From Avena insularis (taxonomy: Eukaryota > Streptophyta > Magnoliopsida > Poales > Poaceae), in NCBI GenBank assembly GCA_023614405.1, contig CM042690.1, positions 666,942,802 to 667,006,801 of the forward strand: a stretch of DNA of 64,000 nt, in the 5' to 3' direction. Positions 1-10,944 of this stretch are shown here, in pieces. The translations under genes were made by a program, and so were the position numbers. The notes beneath the pieces are model-generated. The model ran no database searches. It saw only the letters and a program-made list of their open reading frames with translations, and was not told the DNA's origin. Every line of letters begins with the position of its first letter. Within the stretch, counting starts at the first letter, position 1.

Positions 1-574
1 AAAACATTCGAAGCTGGGATCATAGTACTTCAATCATAACATGAAAGACAAAGTACTAGCAATAAGACAAAGAAACTATGTTGCAACATGAAAAGGCACA
101 AATAAAAGATTCATGAATAAGAATGCTTTGCAAGACGTTTGTTTGTTTCACATAAAGAAAACATAGCATAATAGTATTCAGCTTGTCCCTCATAGAGTAG
201 CAAATATAAATGCATAGGACACCTTCAAAGTTCATAAGAGTGACTAGGTACAAATAGTTTAAAACAAGCAATATCAAGTTATGCATCAATCAACTAGTCT
301 TGGGACAATGCACATAGAACTAAGAATGGCCACTATGCTCTCAAAGTAGGTGCATAAAGATAGAAGGTGGAGACTCAATGTAATGGTGGAAGAAAGGCCT
401 TCATAGAAGGAAGTAGGGATTCAAGTCTCATAAAGAGCTTCCAAAAATTATGGTACTTGTTAGCTTTCAGCTCTCATTGCCCCTATCATAAGCATCTTGA
501 AGGTGGTTAAGGTTAAAGTGACACAACTAAGAGGATATGCTTGACAAGTTATAAACCGAAATCTCATGCCCCTT
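1..574 (-). other. Element A 3' non-coding region, distal part
   Basis: This is the reverse complement of B 24950-25545 and of D 36300-36930. It contains no gene. The short ORF at 56-289 is present in D as well (36636-36869), but only because the DNA is related, and it resembles no known protein. The segment is cut off from the rest of A by element T, which begins at 575. Confidence 0.8.
570..574. repeat. Target-site duplication of element T, left copy (CCCTT)
   Basis: CCCTT lies directly before the TGTC start of the T 5' LTR and recurs at 13041-13045 directly after the T 3' LTR. The two copies set the exact ends of T and show a 5-bp staggered insertion into element A. Confidence 0.9.
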
Positions 575-1335
575 TGTCAGGGGGATGATCCCCGGATACC
601 CCACCCGAGTAGGAAGCAGATGGCGGTTCGCCGGCTAACCAGATGCAAAATGGAATCTGGGCTGGCAACGGATCTGTGCAAATGACAGGGTAGGAGGGAC
701 CGGCTATCACCCAGTAGTCGGACCCTAGAGAGGAAGCCGAATACAACTACGTAGCCGGATCCAATCAGAGGAACAGGACGACGTGTGTATCAGTGTACGG
801 TACGCCCTGTACGACGACAAGACAGACAACCACCCGCCCATACCGAAGACTTGGCGTGGCTGACGGGGGAACAGTGGCCTGTGCTGACGACGGGCTCGCA
901 CGGCGTCCACTATGCCTACGACAGCCATACCGCTCATACACCGATGTGACATACCATGCCGGGTACTATAGATGACTAGCTGGCTGGGACCCGCCTGTGG
1001 GGCCCGCCAGCCGGACTAGCCAGTGAGACCCTAGCCTCTCTTCCTATATAAGGAGAGGGAGGGCCTCAGTAGAAAGGGTTGGTCTCAGTTCATTTAAGGC
1101 AGTAGCTAAAGGATACAGCTCGAGGAGCACTTGTAGCTCGTATATTTCACCTAGTCAGATCAGGCAGGAGTAGGGGCTTTACCTTACCACGAGGGCCCCG
1201 AACCTGGGTACTTCTTGCCTCCCGCTACGCTCGCTCGTATCCAATCTCGCATGCGGACGCCGTCGATAGCTTTCCTGCTAGTCCCCACACCTCTATCTAA
1301 CCTTTTTAGGTACTGTCGTTCCCAATACAACGACA
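575..1335 (+). repeat. Element T 5' LTR
   Basis: It starts TGTCAG and ends CGACA, directly before the primer site. Length is 761 bp against 709 bp for the 3' copy. The last 370 bp match the 3' LTR almost exactly, while the first 390 bp differ by many substitutions and 1-2 bp indels. Confidence 0.92.
1045..1053 (+). promoter_or_regulatory. TATA box of the element T 5' LTR
   Basis: TATATAAGG sits in a pyrimidine/GA-rich context about 290 bp before the LTR end, where the U3/R boundary is expected. The same box is conserved at 12750-12758 in the 3' LTR. Confidence 0.65.
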
Positions 1336-1337
1336 GT

Positions 1338-1355
1338 TGGCGCCCACCGTGGGGC
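1338..1355 (+). promoter_or_regulatory. Primer-binding site of element T
   Basis: TGGCGCCCACCGTGGGGC starts two bases after the LTR end. Such a TGGCGCC-type site, complementary to a plant tRNA 3' end, is usual in plant Gypsy elements; the tRNA identity was not verified. Confidence 0.85.
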
Positions 1356-1357
1356 TT

Positions 1358-3273
1358 ATGGCTTCGACCGGAGTCACGTTCCGCACGGGACCCCGCACTT
1401 CAGCCGGTAAGCGCGTGGCCTCCGGCCTGGTGCTCACGCTTGGCAAGTTCGACTGCGTCGTCGACAACGCCTCCTGCTTCGCCGGAACTTCCTTCCTGGC
1501 AAACGGCACTGTTCTGCTATTCGGCGATCTCCCCGTCTATGTCGCCACCATCCCGGAGCGTTTCCCTAGGGAAATCGTCTCTGTCGCGAGGCCACCATGC
1601 TCAGGCAGTGCCACCTCCGCCGCACCTTGCGGCGTGGAGGTCATGATGGCCGGATCCAGCTCGCAGCCCCGCCGGCCACAGGACCGAGGCGTGGACGAGG
1701 TCGGAACTTCCGCTCCTTCGCAACCTCGGAACCCGGTCGAGGATGCCATTGATCGGCTCTTGACGCCGGTTACCCTCGGGGACAACCCGGAGGAGAAGGA
1801 GGCCAACTTCACCATGGAGAGACAGATCCTCCTCTAGGAGGCCATGGAGCTGGCAGCAGCCCGCAAGCAGCTGGAGATCGCCAGGTGCGAGTATGACCAC
1901 GCGCACGGCCTCACCCCGGCTACCGTGGAGCCGAGCCGGCGCGGCCAGGTACGACGTCGAGGCGGTGAGCTAGGCGGCAGGATGGAGAAGGACGGAGAAC
2001 CGGATCCCGCGCCTGTCCCTACACGGCCCACCTACAACACGCCCATCAAGAACTTGCACGCGGCGCGAGCCGCAGCGGAGGAACTACCCAGCCTAGAGGG
2101 CGAGGAGCGGGCCCGCCAGCACGCTCGCGTCCAGGAGCTCCTCCGCGTCGCGGACGAGCAGGCCAGGGCCAACCGGCAGACGCAGGAGGACCTTAGCTAC
2201 TCCAGAGGAAGCAGGCTACCCGCCAACAGCAGGGGCGCACCACGTGACATGCAGCAGGCGTCCTCCCCTCAGCCGGCTAGGGCCCACAGCAGGCGTCGCA
2301 GCTCCGACAACAGGGGCCAGCCGCGCCAGGAGCAGACGGTCAATAGCAACTGGCCACCTCCACCCCGGCTAGCCGGAGCACCCAGACCAGCCGGTTCCCG
2401 CCTCTCGGGCCGGGTGGGCGCGCCCAACCCGGATTGTCCGGATGCCCGCGACCGCATCGAGCTGCTCGCTCAAGCGCGCGTCACGGAGGAGGAAGATTCT
2501 ACCAGACCGGTTTGTTTCGGACCCCACATCCGGAACGAGCTGTTTCCGGATAAATTCTCCCTGCCCAGGGACACCCCCAAGTACGACAGCAGCATGAAGC
2601 CGGAAGACTGGTTGACCGACTACGCCACGGCAGTCGGCACGCCACGGAATAAGCACACAGCCGTGCGTTACGCCCTCTCATGCTAACCGGTCGGCAAGGA
2701 CCTGGCTCAATAGCCTCGCCCAACAGCATCAACGCTGGCCTGACGAGAAGGTTTTCGCCCGCAACTTCAACGCCGAAGCGCGTACCAGCTGCGCCTTGTG
2801 CGCCCAGTGGCGACCATGAGACCGACCGCGAGTACCTCGCCAAGTGGACGGAGCTCCGTAACACTTGCGAGGGCATCCTGGAGAGCCAGGCCATTGGTTT
2901 CTTCATCGAAGGATGCCGAGAGGGCACCATGCTTCGCCACCGGCTACTGTGTGACGAGCCGAAAACCATGGCGGAGCTCATGACGGTTGCCGACCAGTAC
3001 GCCATGGCAGATGCCGCCATGAAGAAGCCCCTCCGAGTAAACACGGAAGGCCGTCCGACTCCCACGGAGATGGCTCACGACCGTCCGAGCAATCCGGCTG
3101 GTGAAGCCGGATCCTCCAGACGCCACGGCAACGACAACCGGTTCCACGGGGACCGCCAGGACAGGCAACAGAAGCCTCGCTACCACACGCGGCAGGTCAA
3201 TGCCGTAGAGGGTGCGCCCGACGCACTGGCTAACGACGCAAGAAGGCAGAATCCCCGGCTCACCTTCGACTAG
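1358..3273 (+). pseudogene. gag: Element T gag, broken
   Basis: This is the capsid-type structural gene of T, whose product would package the element RNA in cytoplasmic particles. The first ATG in frame is 1358, 20 bp after the start of the primer site. The frame is open to an in-frame TAG at 1835, resumes with an Ala/Arg-rich helical segment (1844-2683), then shifts at about 2684 where TAA ends the first frame. The second frame (2680-3273) holds the conserved gag helices, about residues 50-130 of that segment (for example AKWTELRNTCEGI and MAELMTVADQYA), followed by a basic, Arg/His-rich tail, and ends at TAG 3271. No CCHC zinc knuckle is visible. The same frame continues past 3273 toward the protease, so gag and pol were probably one long ORF. 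Confidence 0.85.
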
Positions 3274-4305
3274 ATGATTGACGGCCCGTGCAAGTGGCAT
3301 AGCGGTCCCTTCAAACCGGCTACGCACACCACCCGGAACTGCAGCTAGACTCGCCAGCTAAAGGACCAGGGCAACCAGCCCAGTCTCCCGCCTCCCCCAC
3401 CGGGTGGACCCCCACCACCGGCTAGGGGAGCCGGTAATGATGGTAACGGCGGCAACGGCGGCAACAACAACAACGGCTACCCCCATCCGCACGCCGCCTA
3501 CCACATCTTCGAGACGGAGCAGGACGACACGCACAGCCGGAGGCGACGCTCCAAGGAGGTCAACGCTATCGTTTCCCCGGTCCCCCAGTACCTGAACTGG
3601 TCGGAAACCCCCATCACCTAGAGCCGGGCAGATCAACCGGAGCACCTGCCGACTCCTGGGGGCTACGCCATGGTGCTCGACCCCCTCATCGTCTCCAATG
3701 CGCGCACCTGCCGATTTTCGCGCGTCCTCATCGACGGAGGCAGCAGCCTCAACCTCCTCTACCAGTCCTCGCTGGAGAAGCTGGGCATTCACGAAAGCGA
3801 CCTGCGCCCGACTACCACGATGTTCCACGGCGTACTGCCGGGGCCAGCCTGCGCTCCTCTCGGAAAAATCCAGCTGGACGTCATCTTCGGGACCGAGGAG
3901 AACTTCCGCCGTGAACCAATCTGGTTCGAGGTGGTAAATTTGACGAGCTCCTACCACGCTCTCCTCGGGCGCCCCGCCCTCTCCAAGTTCATGGCCGTCC
4001 CCCACTACGCATACCTCAAGACGAAGATGCCAGGACCCCACGGCATGATCACCGTCGCCGGCTGCTTCAGGCGATCGATGGAGTGCGCCTCAGCCGGTTC
4101 TAAACTGGCAGAGGCCCTCATCATAGCCGAAGAAAGGCGCGCGATCATGCGCAATGTGGCCATGGCCCAGCAGGACATTCCGGCCAGCAGCAAACCGGCT
4201 GGAGAAGGAGCTTTCCAGCCGGCAAAGGAGACAAAGAGGATCCCGCTCGACCCCTCCGACCCGACTAAGTTCGTCACAATTGGTGCCAGCTTGGACAGCA
4301 AATAG
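3274..4305 (+). pseudogene. pro: Element T aspartic protease region, broken
   Basis: The protease would cut the gag-pol polyprotein. The retropepsin motif IDGGSS has its catalytic Asp at 3733-3735, and the conserved second half LLGRPAL lies near 3966. Upstream is a Gly/Asn/Pro-rich linker (about 3370-3480). In-frame stops lie near 3346, at about 3619 and at TAG 4303-4305. The frame is that of the preceding gag part and of the following RT, as expected for a single pol polyprotein. The short ORFs in other frames here are shadows. Confidence 0.85.
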
Positions 4306-5490
4306 GAAGGCGTGCTCGTCGACTTCCTCCGTGAGAATCGGGACATCTTCGCATGGTCTCCCAAAGACATGCCGGGTGTGCCGAGGGAGTTCGCCGAGCA
4401 CTCACTTCATGTGCGTCCGGATGCCAAGCCGGTCAAGCAACCTCTGCGCCGGTTCGCAGAAGAGAAGAGAAAGATAATCGGTGACGAGATCACCCGACTC
4501 CTCGTAGCCGGGTTCATCATGGAAGTATACCACCCGGACTGGTTGGCGAACCCAGTCCTGGTGTTGAAAAAGAACAAGACCTGGCGCATGTGTATCGACT
4601 ACACCAGCCTGAACAAGGCATGCCCGAAATACCCCTTCGCCTTGCCCCGTATCGATCAGGTCATCGATTCCACGGCCGGCTGTGACTTGTTGTCTTTTCT
4701 AGATTGTTATTTCGAATACAATCAGATCCGGCTAAACCCGACTGATCAGATTAAGACATCATTTATCACCCCCTACGAGGCTTTCTGCTATGTAACCATG
4801 CCTTTCGGCCTAAAAAACGCAGGCGCCACCTATCAGCGATGTATGCAGAAATGCTTGCACTCGCAGATAGGCCGAAACGTGCACGCTTACGTGGATGACA
4901 TAGTCATCAAGACCAAGGAAAAGCGCACCCTCCTCGAGGATCTGCGAGAAACATTTGGCAACCTCCGCTAGTACCAGATGAAGCTGAACCCGGAAAAATG
5001 CGTCTTCGGAGTACCATCCGGCCAGCTACTCGGTTTCCTCGTATCTCAGGGAGGCATCGAGGCAAATCCGGAGAAGATCGCGACCATCGAAAGGATTCAA
5101 CCGCCCAAGAACCTGCTTGGAGTCCAGAAGTTCACTGGATGACTGGCTTCCCTCAGTCGTTTCGTCAGCCGGCTGGGGGAGAAGGCACTTCCGTTGTACC
5201 AGCTGATGAAAAAGATGGACAAGTTCTCCTGGACTTCGCAGGCCGACACCGCGTTTCACGACCTCAAGCGCATGCTTTCCACAGCACCGGTTCTAGCCAC
5301 ACCGGCTAGCAAGGAGCCGATGTTGCTCTATATAGCAGCCACCAGCCGGGTCGTCAGCGTCGTCCTGGTGGTGGAGCGCCCCGAGGAAGGCAAGGCTCAA
5401 CAAGTTCAGAGGCCCGTCTACTACCTCAGCGAGGTTCTCTCCCTCTCCAAGCAGAACTACCCCACTACCAAAAGTTGTGCTACGGCGTGT
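4306..5490 (+). pseudogene. Element T reverse transcriptase and first RNase H, broken
   Basis: The RT would copy element RNA into cDNA in virus-like particles. Fingers and palm motifs are clear: GFIMEVYHPDWLANPVLV, the FGLKNAGATYQR segment, and the active-site YVDD at 4888-4899. The connection domain with LNPEKCVFGV follows near 4984. The first, Ty3-type RNase H begins with FSWTSQADTAFHDLK near 5224. Stops interrupt the frame at 4969-4971 (TAG) and near 5140 (TGA). Near 5475 the reading frame shifts by one base in the RNase H segment. The catalytic YVDD is intact, but the ORF is not. Confidence 0.9.
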
Positions 5491-6452
5491 ACCTAGCATG
5501 CAAGAAGCTCAAGCACTATTTCCAGGAGCACCCGATCAAGGTCGTGTGCACTGCACCCCTTTCGGAAATCATCGACAACAAAGACGCCACCGGCCGGGTC
5601 GCCAAATGGGCCATCGATCTCGCCGCCTACTCCATCCAGTACGAGCCCCGGCTCACGATAAAGTCACAGGCGATGGCGGACTTCCTCGTCGACTGGGCTG
5701 AGACCCAGTATCTCCCACCGGTTCCGGATTCGGACCACTGGAGGATGCACTTCGACGGGTCGAAGATGCTCGGGGTCTTGGGAGCCGGCATCGTGCTCAC
5801 CTCGCCCAAGGGAGACCGGCTGGAGTACGTGTTGCAGATCCACTTCAAGGCCTCCAACAACGTAGCCGAATATGAGGCACTGGCGCACGGGCTCCGGCTG
5901 GCCAAGGAAATCGGCGTCAACCGGATCCTGTGCTTCTGCGATTCGGACTTGGTGGTACAACAGGTATCCGGGGAATGGGACGCCAGAGATGCCAACATGG
6001 CCCTCTACCGGTTCCACATCCAGAAGCTCAGCTCCTCCTTCGACGGATGTGAATTTCATCACGTCCCCCGCACCAACAACGAGGCAGCCAACGCGCTCTC
6101 AAAGATAGGGTCCACCAGGAAGGCCATCCCACCAGGGGTCTCCCTAGAGCACCTACGCAAGCCATTCATCGACCCGTCGCCGGAATCAGATTCCATCATT
6201 TGGGCGGGGAGCGTCCCGGCGGCCGGGGCAGCGGAGGCGGAGCCGGCGGAGCCACCAAAGAAGAAAACTCGTGCCAACTCCGGCCAGGCGGTGCCTCCGG
6301 CTCGTAGGACCCGGGGGCTACCGGCTCGCCCAGTGGCTCAGGGGCTGACGCCCCAGACATCCCACCCGGACGGCCCACCAACACCCGACAGCCGGAGGAT
6401 AGGAGCGTCCTCGTCATCCGAGAAGTGCCATCCTAGGCACAGCCCTTCATGA
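5475..6452 (+). pseudogene. Element T RNase H region with second (archaeal-type) RNase H, frame-shifted
   Basis: The first 70 codons complete the Ty3-type RNase H (YGVYLACKKLKHYFQEHPIK). From about 5740 a second RNase H domain starts with the acidic residue in MHFDGSK. It continues with NNVAEYEALAHGL and a third acidic residue in CDSDLVVQQV near 5940, then HHVPRTNNEAANALSK. A duplicated RNase H of this kind is a documented feature of Tat-lineage elements. After about 6190 the frame reads a Pro/Ala-rich low-complexity stretch and the true frame moves to that of the integrase, so at least one indel lies between 6190 and 6430. Confidence 0.88.
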
Positions 6453-7684
6453 ACTACATCGCCAACAATGAGCTCCCGGATGACGAGGTGGAGGCCAGAC
6501 AAATCCGACGCCGCGCGCATACATACACCATCATAAACGGCGAGCTATACAAGCGCAGTGTATCCGGTATCTTCCAAAGATGTGTCGACGTAGACACAGG
6601 CTACCGGCTACTCAAGGACATCCACCAGGGCGAGTGCGGGCACGACGCTTTGTCAAGGGCGATAGTCGCCAAGGCGTTTCGCCACGGCTTCTATTGACCC
6701 ACCGCCCTCGAGGACACCGAGCAGCTGGTTCACGCGTGCAAGGGGTGCCAACGCTTCGGGCAGCTCAGGCACATGCCAACCTCGGTGCTCAAGACCATAC
6801 CGATCACCTGGCCCTTCGCGGTTTGGGGCCTCGACATGGTCGGGCCCTTCAAGCGAGCTCGCGTGGGAATGACCCACCTGCTGGTAGCGGTGGACAAGTT
6901 CACAAAGTGGATCGAGGCCAAGCCTATCCGGAAGCTGGACGGGGCGACGGTTGTTACCTTCTTCACCGACATCATCAACCGCTTCGGCTACCCCAACAGC
7001 ATCATCACCGACAACGGCACGAACTTCGCCAAGGGGGCCTTCGCCCGGTTCTGCAGCAACAAGGGCATCCGGCTAGACCTCGCCTCCGTTGCACATCCAC
7101 AGTCCAATGGGCAGGTCGAACGAGCAAATGGCTTGGTGCTAGCCGGCATCAAACCACGTCTCATCGAGCCGTTGGAGCGGTCACCCGGATGCTGGATCGA
7201 GAACTCGGCTGTCTTGTGGAGCCTCCGCACCACACGAATAGATCAACCGCTACATGCCGTTCTTCCTGGTCTCACGGATCGGAAGCCGTCCTCTCTGCCG
7301 ACATCGAATTCGACTCCCCAAGCTCCTCTCGGCGAGGCCAACAGGAGGCACGGAGGACGGGTAGATCTCCTGGAGGAGGCCCATGAGCTGGCCCTGTCCA
7401 GATCCGCCCTGTACCAGCAGCGACTACGCCGCTACCATTCCAGCCGGATTCGCCCAGTCGCATTCCGCGAGGGTGACCTGGTTCTCCGGCTGGTGCAAGA
7501 CACGAAGGGCATGCACAAGCTATCACCACCCTGGGAGGGCCCCTTCATCATCAGCCGGACGCTTCTCAACGACTCTTACTACCTCATCGACGCGCAGCAG
7601 CCGTGCAAGAACAAGATGGACAAATCGGACGAGGAGACCGAACGTCCGTGGAACGCGGCCCTGCTGCGCCCGTTTTACACCTAG
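6449..7684 (+). pseudogene. int: Element T integrase, one stop and local frame damage
   Basis: The integrase would insert the cDNA into the nuclear genome. The N-terminal zinc-binding part (CGHD...HACKGC) spans about 6630-6750, with an in-frame TGA at 6695-6697 where a Trp codon is expected. The catalytic core holds all three DDE residues: Asp 6833-6835 (GLDMVG), Asp 7010-7012 (IITDNGTNF) and Glu 7118-7120 (NGQVERANG). Between about 7150 and 7320 the frame is partly scrambled. The C-terminal part (REGDLVLRLVQ, LSPPWEGPF) is recovered and ends at TAG 7682. No chromodomain is visible, which fits Tat rather than chromovirus elements. Confidence 0.9.
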
Positions 7685-8848
7685 TCGCCAAACAGTGTAT
7701 GTATCCCGAAAACCTCATAAATGAAAATGTTTGGACTCCCACGAGAATCTCGGGGGCTCCTTCTGAAAATGTGTGCATACCTGTTCTCCGATTAAAAATC
7801 TTTTCGGCTCCGGCTACCCCTACCCGGGGGCTCGCCGGATGGCCCGGCCTGTTAAGCCAACTAACCGGCTGAGTAGTGTGCGATGATGTTAGAGGCCCAC
7901 TCTTCGTCTCAACTACAGACCGCAACCCGGCTGTCCGGCTAGCAAGAGCAAAAGCCCGAGGCATCCCACATGAAAAACGGGGAAGAGGCGCGACAGATCG
8001 GGCGTCCCGGCCCTGCAACTAGCTCAAACCAATCCAACCGCTAAGCCGCTAGTACCGTGCGTAATGTACTGACAGCTCCCTTCGATTCCGGCTGCAGACC
8101 GCAACCCGGCTATTCGGCAAGGACGCAGCGAAAACAGCAGAACACACGAGAAAGCGACTAAGCGCCTAGAAAGGAGCAAGCCGGTTTTTGAAAAAATAAG
8201 CCGTTTTCCGGCTACGATTTGACAGACTAACCTATTAACCTATGAAGATGTACGTGCATGCATATGTGCGTTCTTGTCCGACTACTTCGAGTCGGAATTC
8301 AGGAGAAGGAAAGAAGATTCGAAGCCCTTGCCTTCATCAAGCGCTCCGAATCTCGGGGGCTACACCCACTGGGTGCGCTCGCGTGCCCCCAGTGGAATCT
8401 TGTAGTTCCTGGCCGACTAAGGGCGTTTAGCCGGCAGTTCGGAGCCCAGGTGAGGGCAAGGGCGGGAGCAATAAAGGACGAAAGATTCGAAGCACCTGGC
8501 TACGCCAGCTACTCCGAATCTCGGGGGCTACACCCAGTGGGTGCGCTCGCGCGCCCCCACTGGAATGTTGGTTCCCCCGGCTGAAGGCGTCCAGCCGACG
8601 AAAGCAACCCGGGCGAGGCGGTCGGATAAAGTTAGAAAGCGGGAAGAAAAGGAAGATTGAAGCACACAGCTACGCCACTACTCCGAATCTCGGGGCTACA
8701 CCGATGGAGTCTGGCGCGCCCCCACTGGAGGTGTAGTTCATCCGACTAAAAGTGTGTAGCCGGGCTAGGTCAGCCGGGCGAAGCGAGCCGGCAAAGATAT
8801 CAAAGGAAAACGCAACACACAAGTAAAGGAAGACCCAAGAATTCAATA
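7685..8848 (+). other. Element T 3' non-coding spacer
   Basis: This is the stretch between the end of integrase and the end of the antisense accessory gene. It holds short GGGGGCT motifs, the tandem array at 8290-8770 and CCGGCT-rich sequence. No coding region is supported. Confidence 0.75.
8290..8770 (+). repeat. 168-bp tandem repeat array in element T
   Basis: The motif GAATCTCGGGG followed by GCTACACC recurs at 8348, 8516 and 8685, a spacing of 168-169 bp. Each copy carries the pair CCACTGGGTG / CCCCCAGTGG or a decayed version, able to fold as a hairpin around the intervening GCGCTCGCG. The third copy is the most diverged. A partial copy (GAATCTCGGGGGCT) lies near 7745. Tandem repeats in the 3' region are common in Tat elements. 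Confidence 0.8.
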
Positions 8849-9540
8849 TTAACAAGCAAAAGGGAGACGAAGCTCCCGAGAGTTACCCAGCATCAAAGAT
8901 AGCCGGTACAGACAGACAAGTTTTAGGATAATCAAAAATAAGAGAAATACACCCGGCATCCCGGGGCAACAGCTAAACGGCAGGACCTTTGCCGTGGGGA
9001 CGCTCCTGGCTGGCGAATCTTTGGGCGGCGGCCACGTGCTCGTTCCGGCTCCGGCGCTGGCGGACAGCGACACCGAGGACTCCGCATCCGGAGTGTCGGG
9101 GGACTCCGAGTCGGTGAGCACCTCGTCCGGATCCACATAGTCGGCGATCTTGATGGCGGACCCGCGAAGCTCCGGATGGGCTTGGCGGATAGCGGCAAGA
9201 TCGGCTCTGGCGCGGAAGCCCCCGTCGATCTTCTCGACGCGGGCATCCTTGTACTAAGAAAGCATCAGCACCAGGGCCATCTCCGCTCCACCCCGTGCCG
9301 CCAAATCCCGCAGCCGGTCCACCGCAGCCGGCACCTCTCCCACCTTCGCCGCCAGCTGTGCCATCGTCTCCGGAACCGGAGCCTCCGGCCACATAAAGGA
9401 GAAGATGTCCCGTGCCGCCTGACGAAGCTTCGCGGCCTCCTCGCCAAGAAGAACGACGAGCTCATGAGCCATCGGCTGCGCTCCCGGCTAGTTCTCCTGC
9501 AGCCGGTTGTAGGCCAGCAGGTCTATGCCGGGGTAAAAGG

Positions 9541-9611
9541 CTGTCAGAAAAGAGGAGTCAAATCCGGCTACCGGATCCAGAAAGAAAAGAAGACAGAAGA
9601 AAGAACTCACC
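9541..9611 (-). other. Candidate last intron of the antisense gene
   Basis: On the minus strand the donor is AAAG/GTGAGT and the acceptor TTTTCTGACAG. It is 71 bp. The coiled-coil exon ends at the donor, and a new helical exon begins at the acceptor. Confidence 0.65.
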
Positions 9612-10413
9612 TTTGGCAGTGTGGCCGACTTGCATCAGCTCCTCCACCAGTGCCTTCTCCTTGACCGCTAGCCGTTTTATCTCCTTCTCTTGGTCCTTGT
9701 TCTGGGCCTCGAGAAGGGAGAGGGCTTCGGCCCGGCTAGCGAGCGAGGCGTCGCGCTCCTTGACGGTAGCCTCCAAGCCGTCTACTCGCACGTGCCAGTC
9801 CTTGTTCTGCAAGCGCAGCGTGGAGTTGGACCTGCTCAGCCGGTCGTTCGCTTTCTTCAAGCGATCGATCTCGCTGGCGCTACGAGACAGCTGCAAGCCG
9901 ACTATAAAAAAAAGCCAGACGGATGAGGCGGGCTTACTCTGGGAGGTCCCGTTGGCTGCAGCAAGCTTCTGCTCCAGCGTCCGGTTCCCACCGGCTGTGG
10001 CCTCAAGCAGCCGGATCTCCTTCACCGCCAGCTCGAGCGTGGCGGCAAGATCCAACAGCGAAGCGGCGGAAGAGGCGTCGTCGTCCATGGCATTGATGGC
10101 CAAGGACTCCTTCGCCGTGAGCACCGCTATCCGCCACTCCTCCCCGAGCGCCTCGTCGGAGTCGTCGTCGCCTACCACGACAAGCTCCTTGCCAGTAGCC
10201 CCCCGCGCGCCCGCGGAGGAGCCTTCCGGCTGGGCGCGAGTCGCTTCCGGCTGGGGACCCTCCGGCTGGGAGGGGGCAGCCGGCTCGGCTTGAGGAGGAG
10301 AAGGAGGCCGCGCCTCAGAGGAAGGGGAGGCGTCGGTTGGATCCGTCGGGACGCGAGGCGGCGACCCGGCTGGCGTCCGAGCCGGGCTCGCGGCGCCGAA
10401 AGAAACCAGTGCG

Positions 10414-10519
10414 CTAAAGAGAAAGAGGAAAAGACAAGAGCAAAACAGGCTAAAGTCAGAAAAACAAGGACAAGGCAAAACAAACAGAAAACACCAAGGG
10501 GGGAGGGAGAAAAACGTAC
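10414..10519 (-). other. Candidate intron 2 of the antisense gene
   Basis: On the minus strand it begins GTACGTTTTTCTC and ends with a pyrimidine run and CTCTTTAG. It is 106 bp and strongly T-rich, flanked by GC-rich coding sequence. Read as protein it gives a Phe/Leu/Cys run unlike its neighbours. Confidence 0.65.
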
Positions 10520-10862
10520 CCCGGCACAACTGGGGGCGGCCCTTTCTTTCGGCCAAGACGGCTTGGCGGCAGGGCGCTGGTTTGGCCCCTCTTCGGAGCC
10601 GGCTCCTCTGCGCGGCGGGGAGCCGAATGGCTGAGCTCCGCTGCGCCCGTCCGCTGAGCGTCGCCCGGCTCATGATCGGCCCGGCATCCTCCTCGTGCAC
10701 CTCCGCGTGCGGGTCGGCGACCGGCTCGTCGTTCCGGCTAGGGAAGGCATCGCCGTCCCCATCCGATTCCTCGCCGGATCGCCGAGCGCGCGGCTCGGGC
10801 AAGTCCGGCGCGAACACCTCGAGAGGAGCGTCGCCCTCCTCGCAAAGGATGCAGGGGAAGAT

Positions 10863-10944
10863 CTGGCAAACGCAAAAGGGTAAGCCAAACAGAACAAGGA
10901 AATAATAGAGGGAATAAGCAAAAATTCCGGCTACAAGAAATTAC
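10863..10944 (-). other. Candidate intron 1 of the antisense gene
   Basis: On the minus strand it begins GTAATTTC after CGCCCCGG and ends TTTGCCAG. It is 82 bp and T-rich, whereas the flanking exons are GC-rich. Translation through it gives a hydrophobic nonsense stretch, and coding character returns after it. Confidence 0.6.

Noticed and set aside
6580..7386. 268-codon plus-strand ORF overlapping integrase in T
   Set aside because: It is the wrong frame of the integrase coding sequence (Arg/His/Pro-rich shadow in GC-rich DNA).
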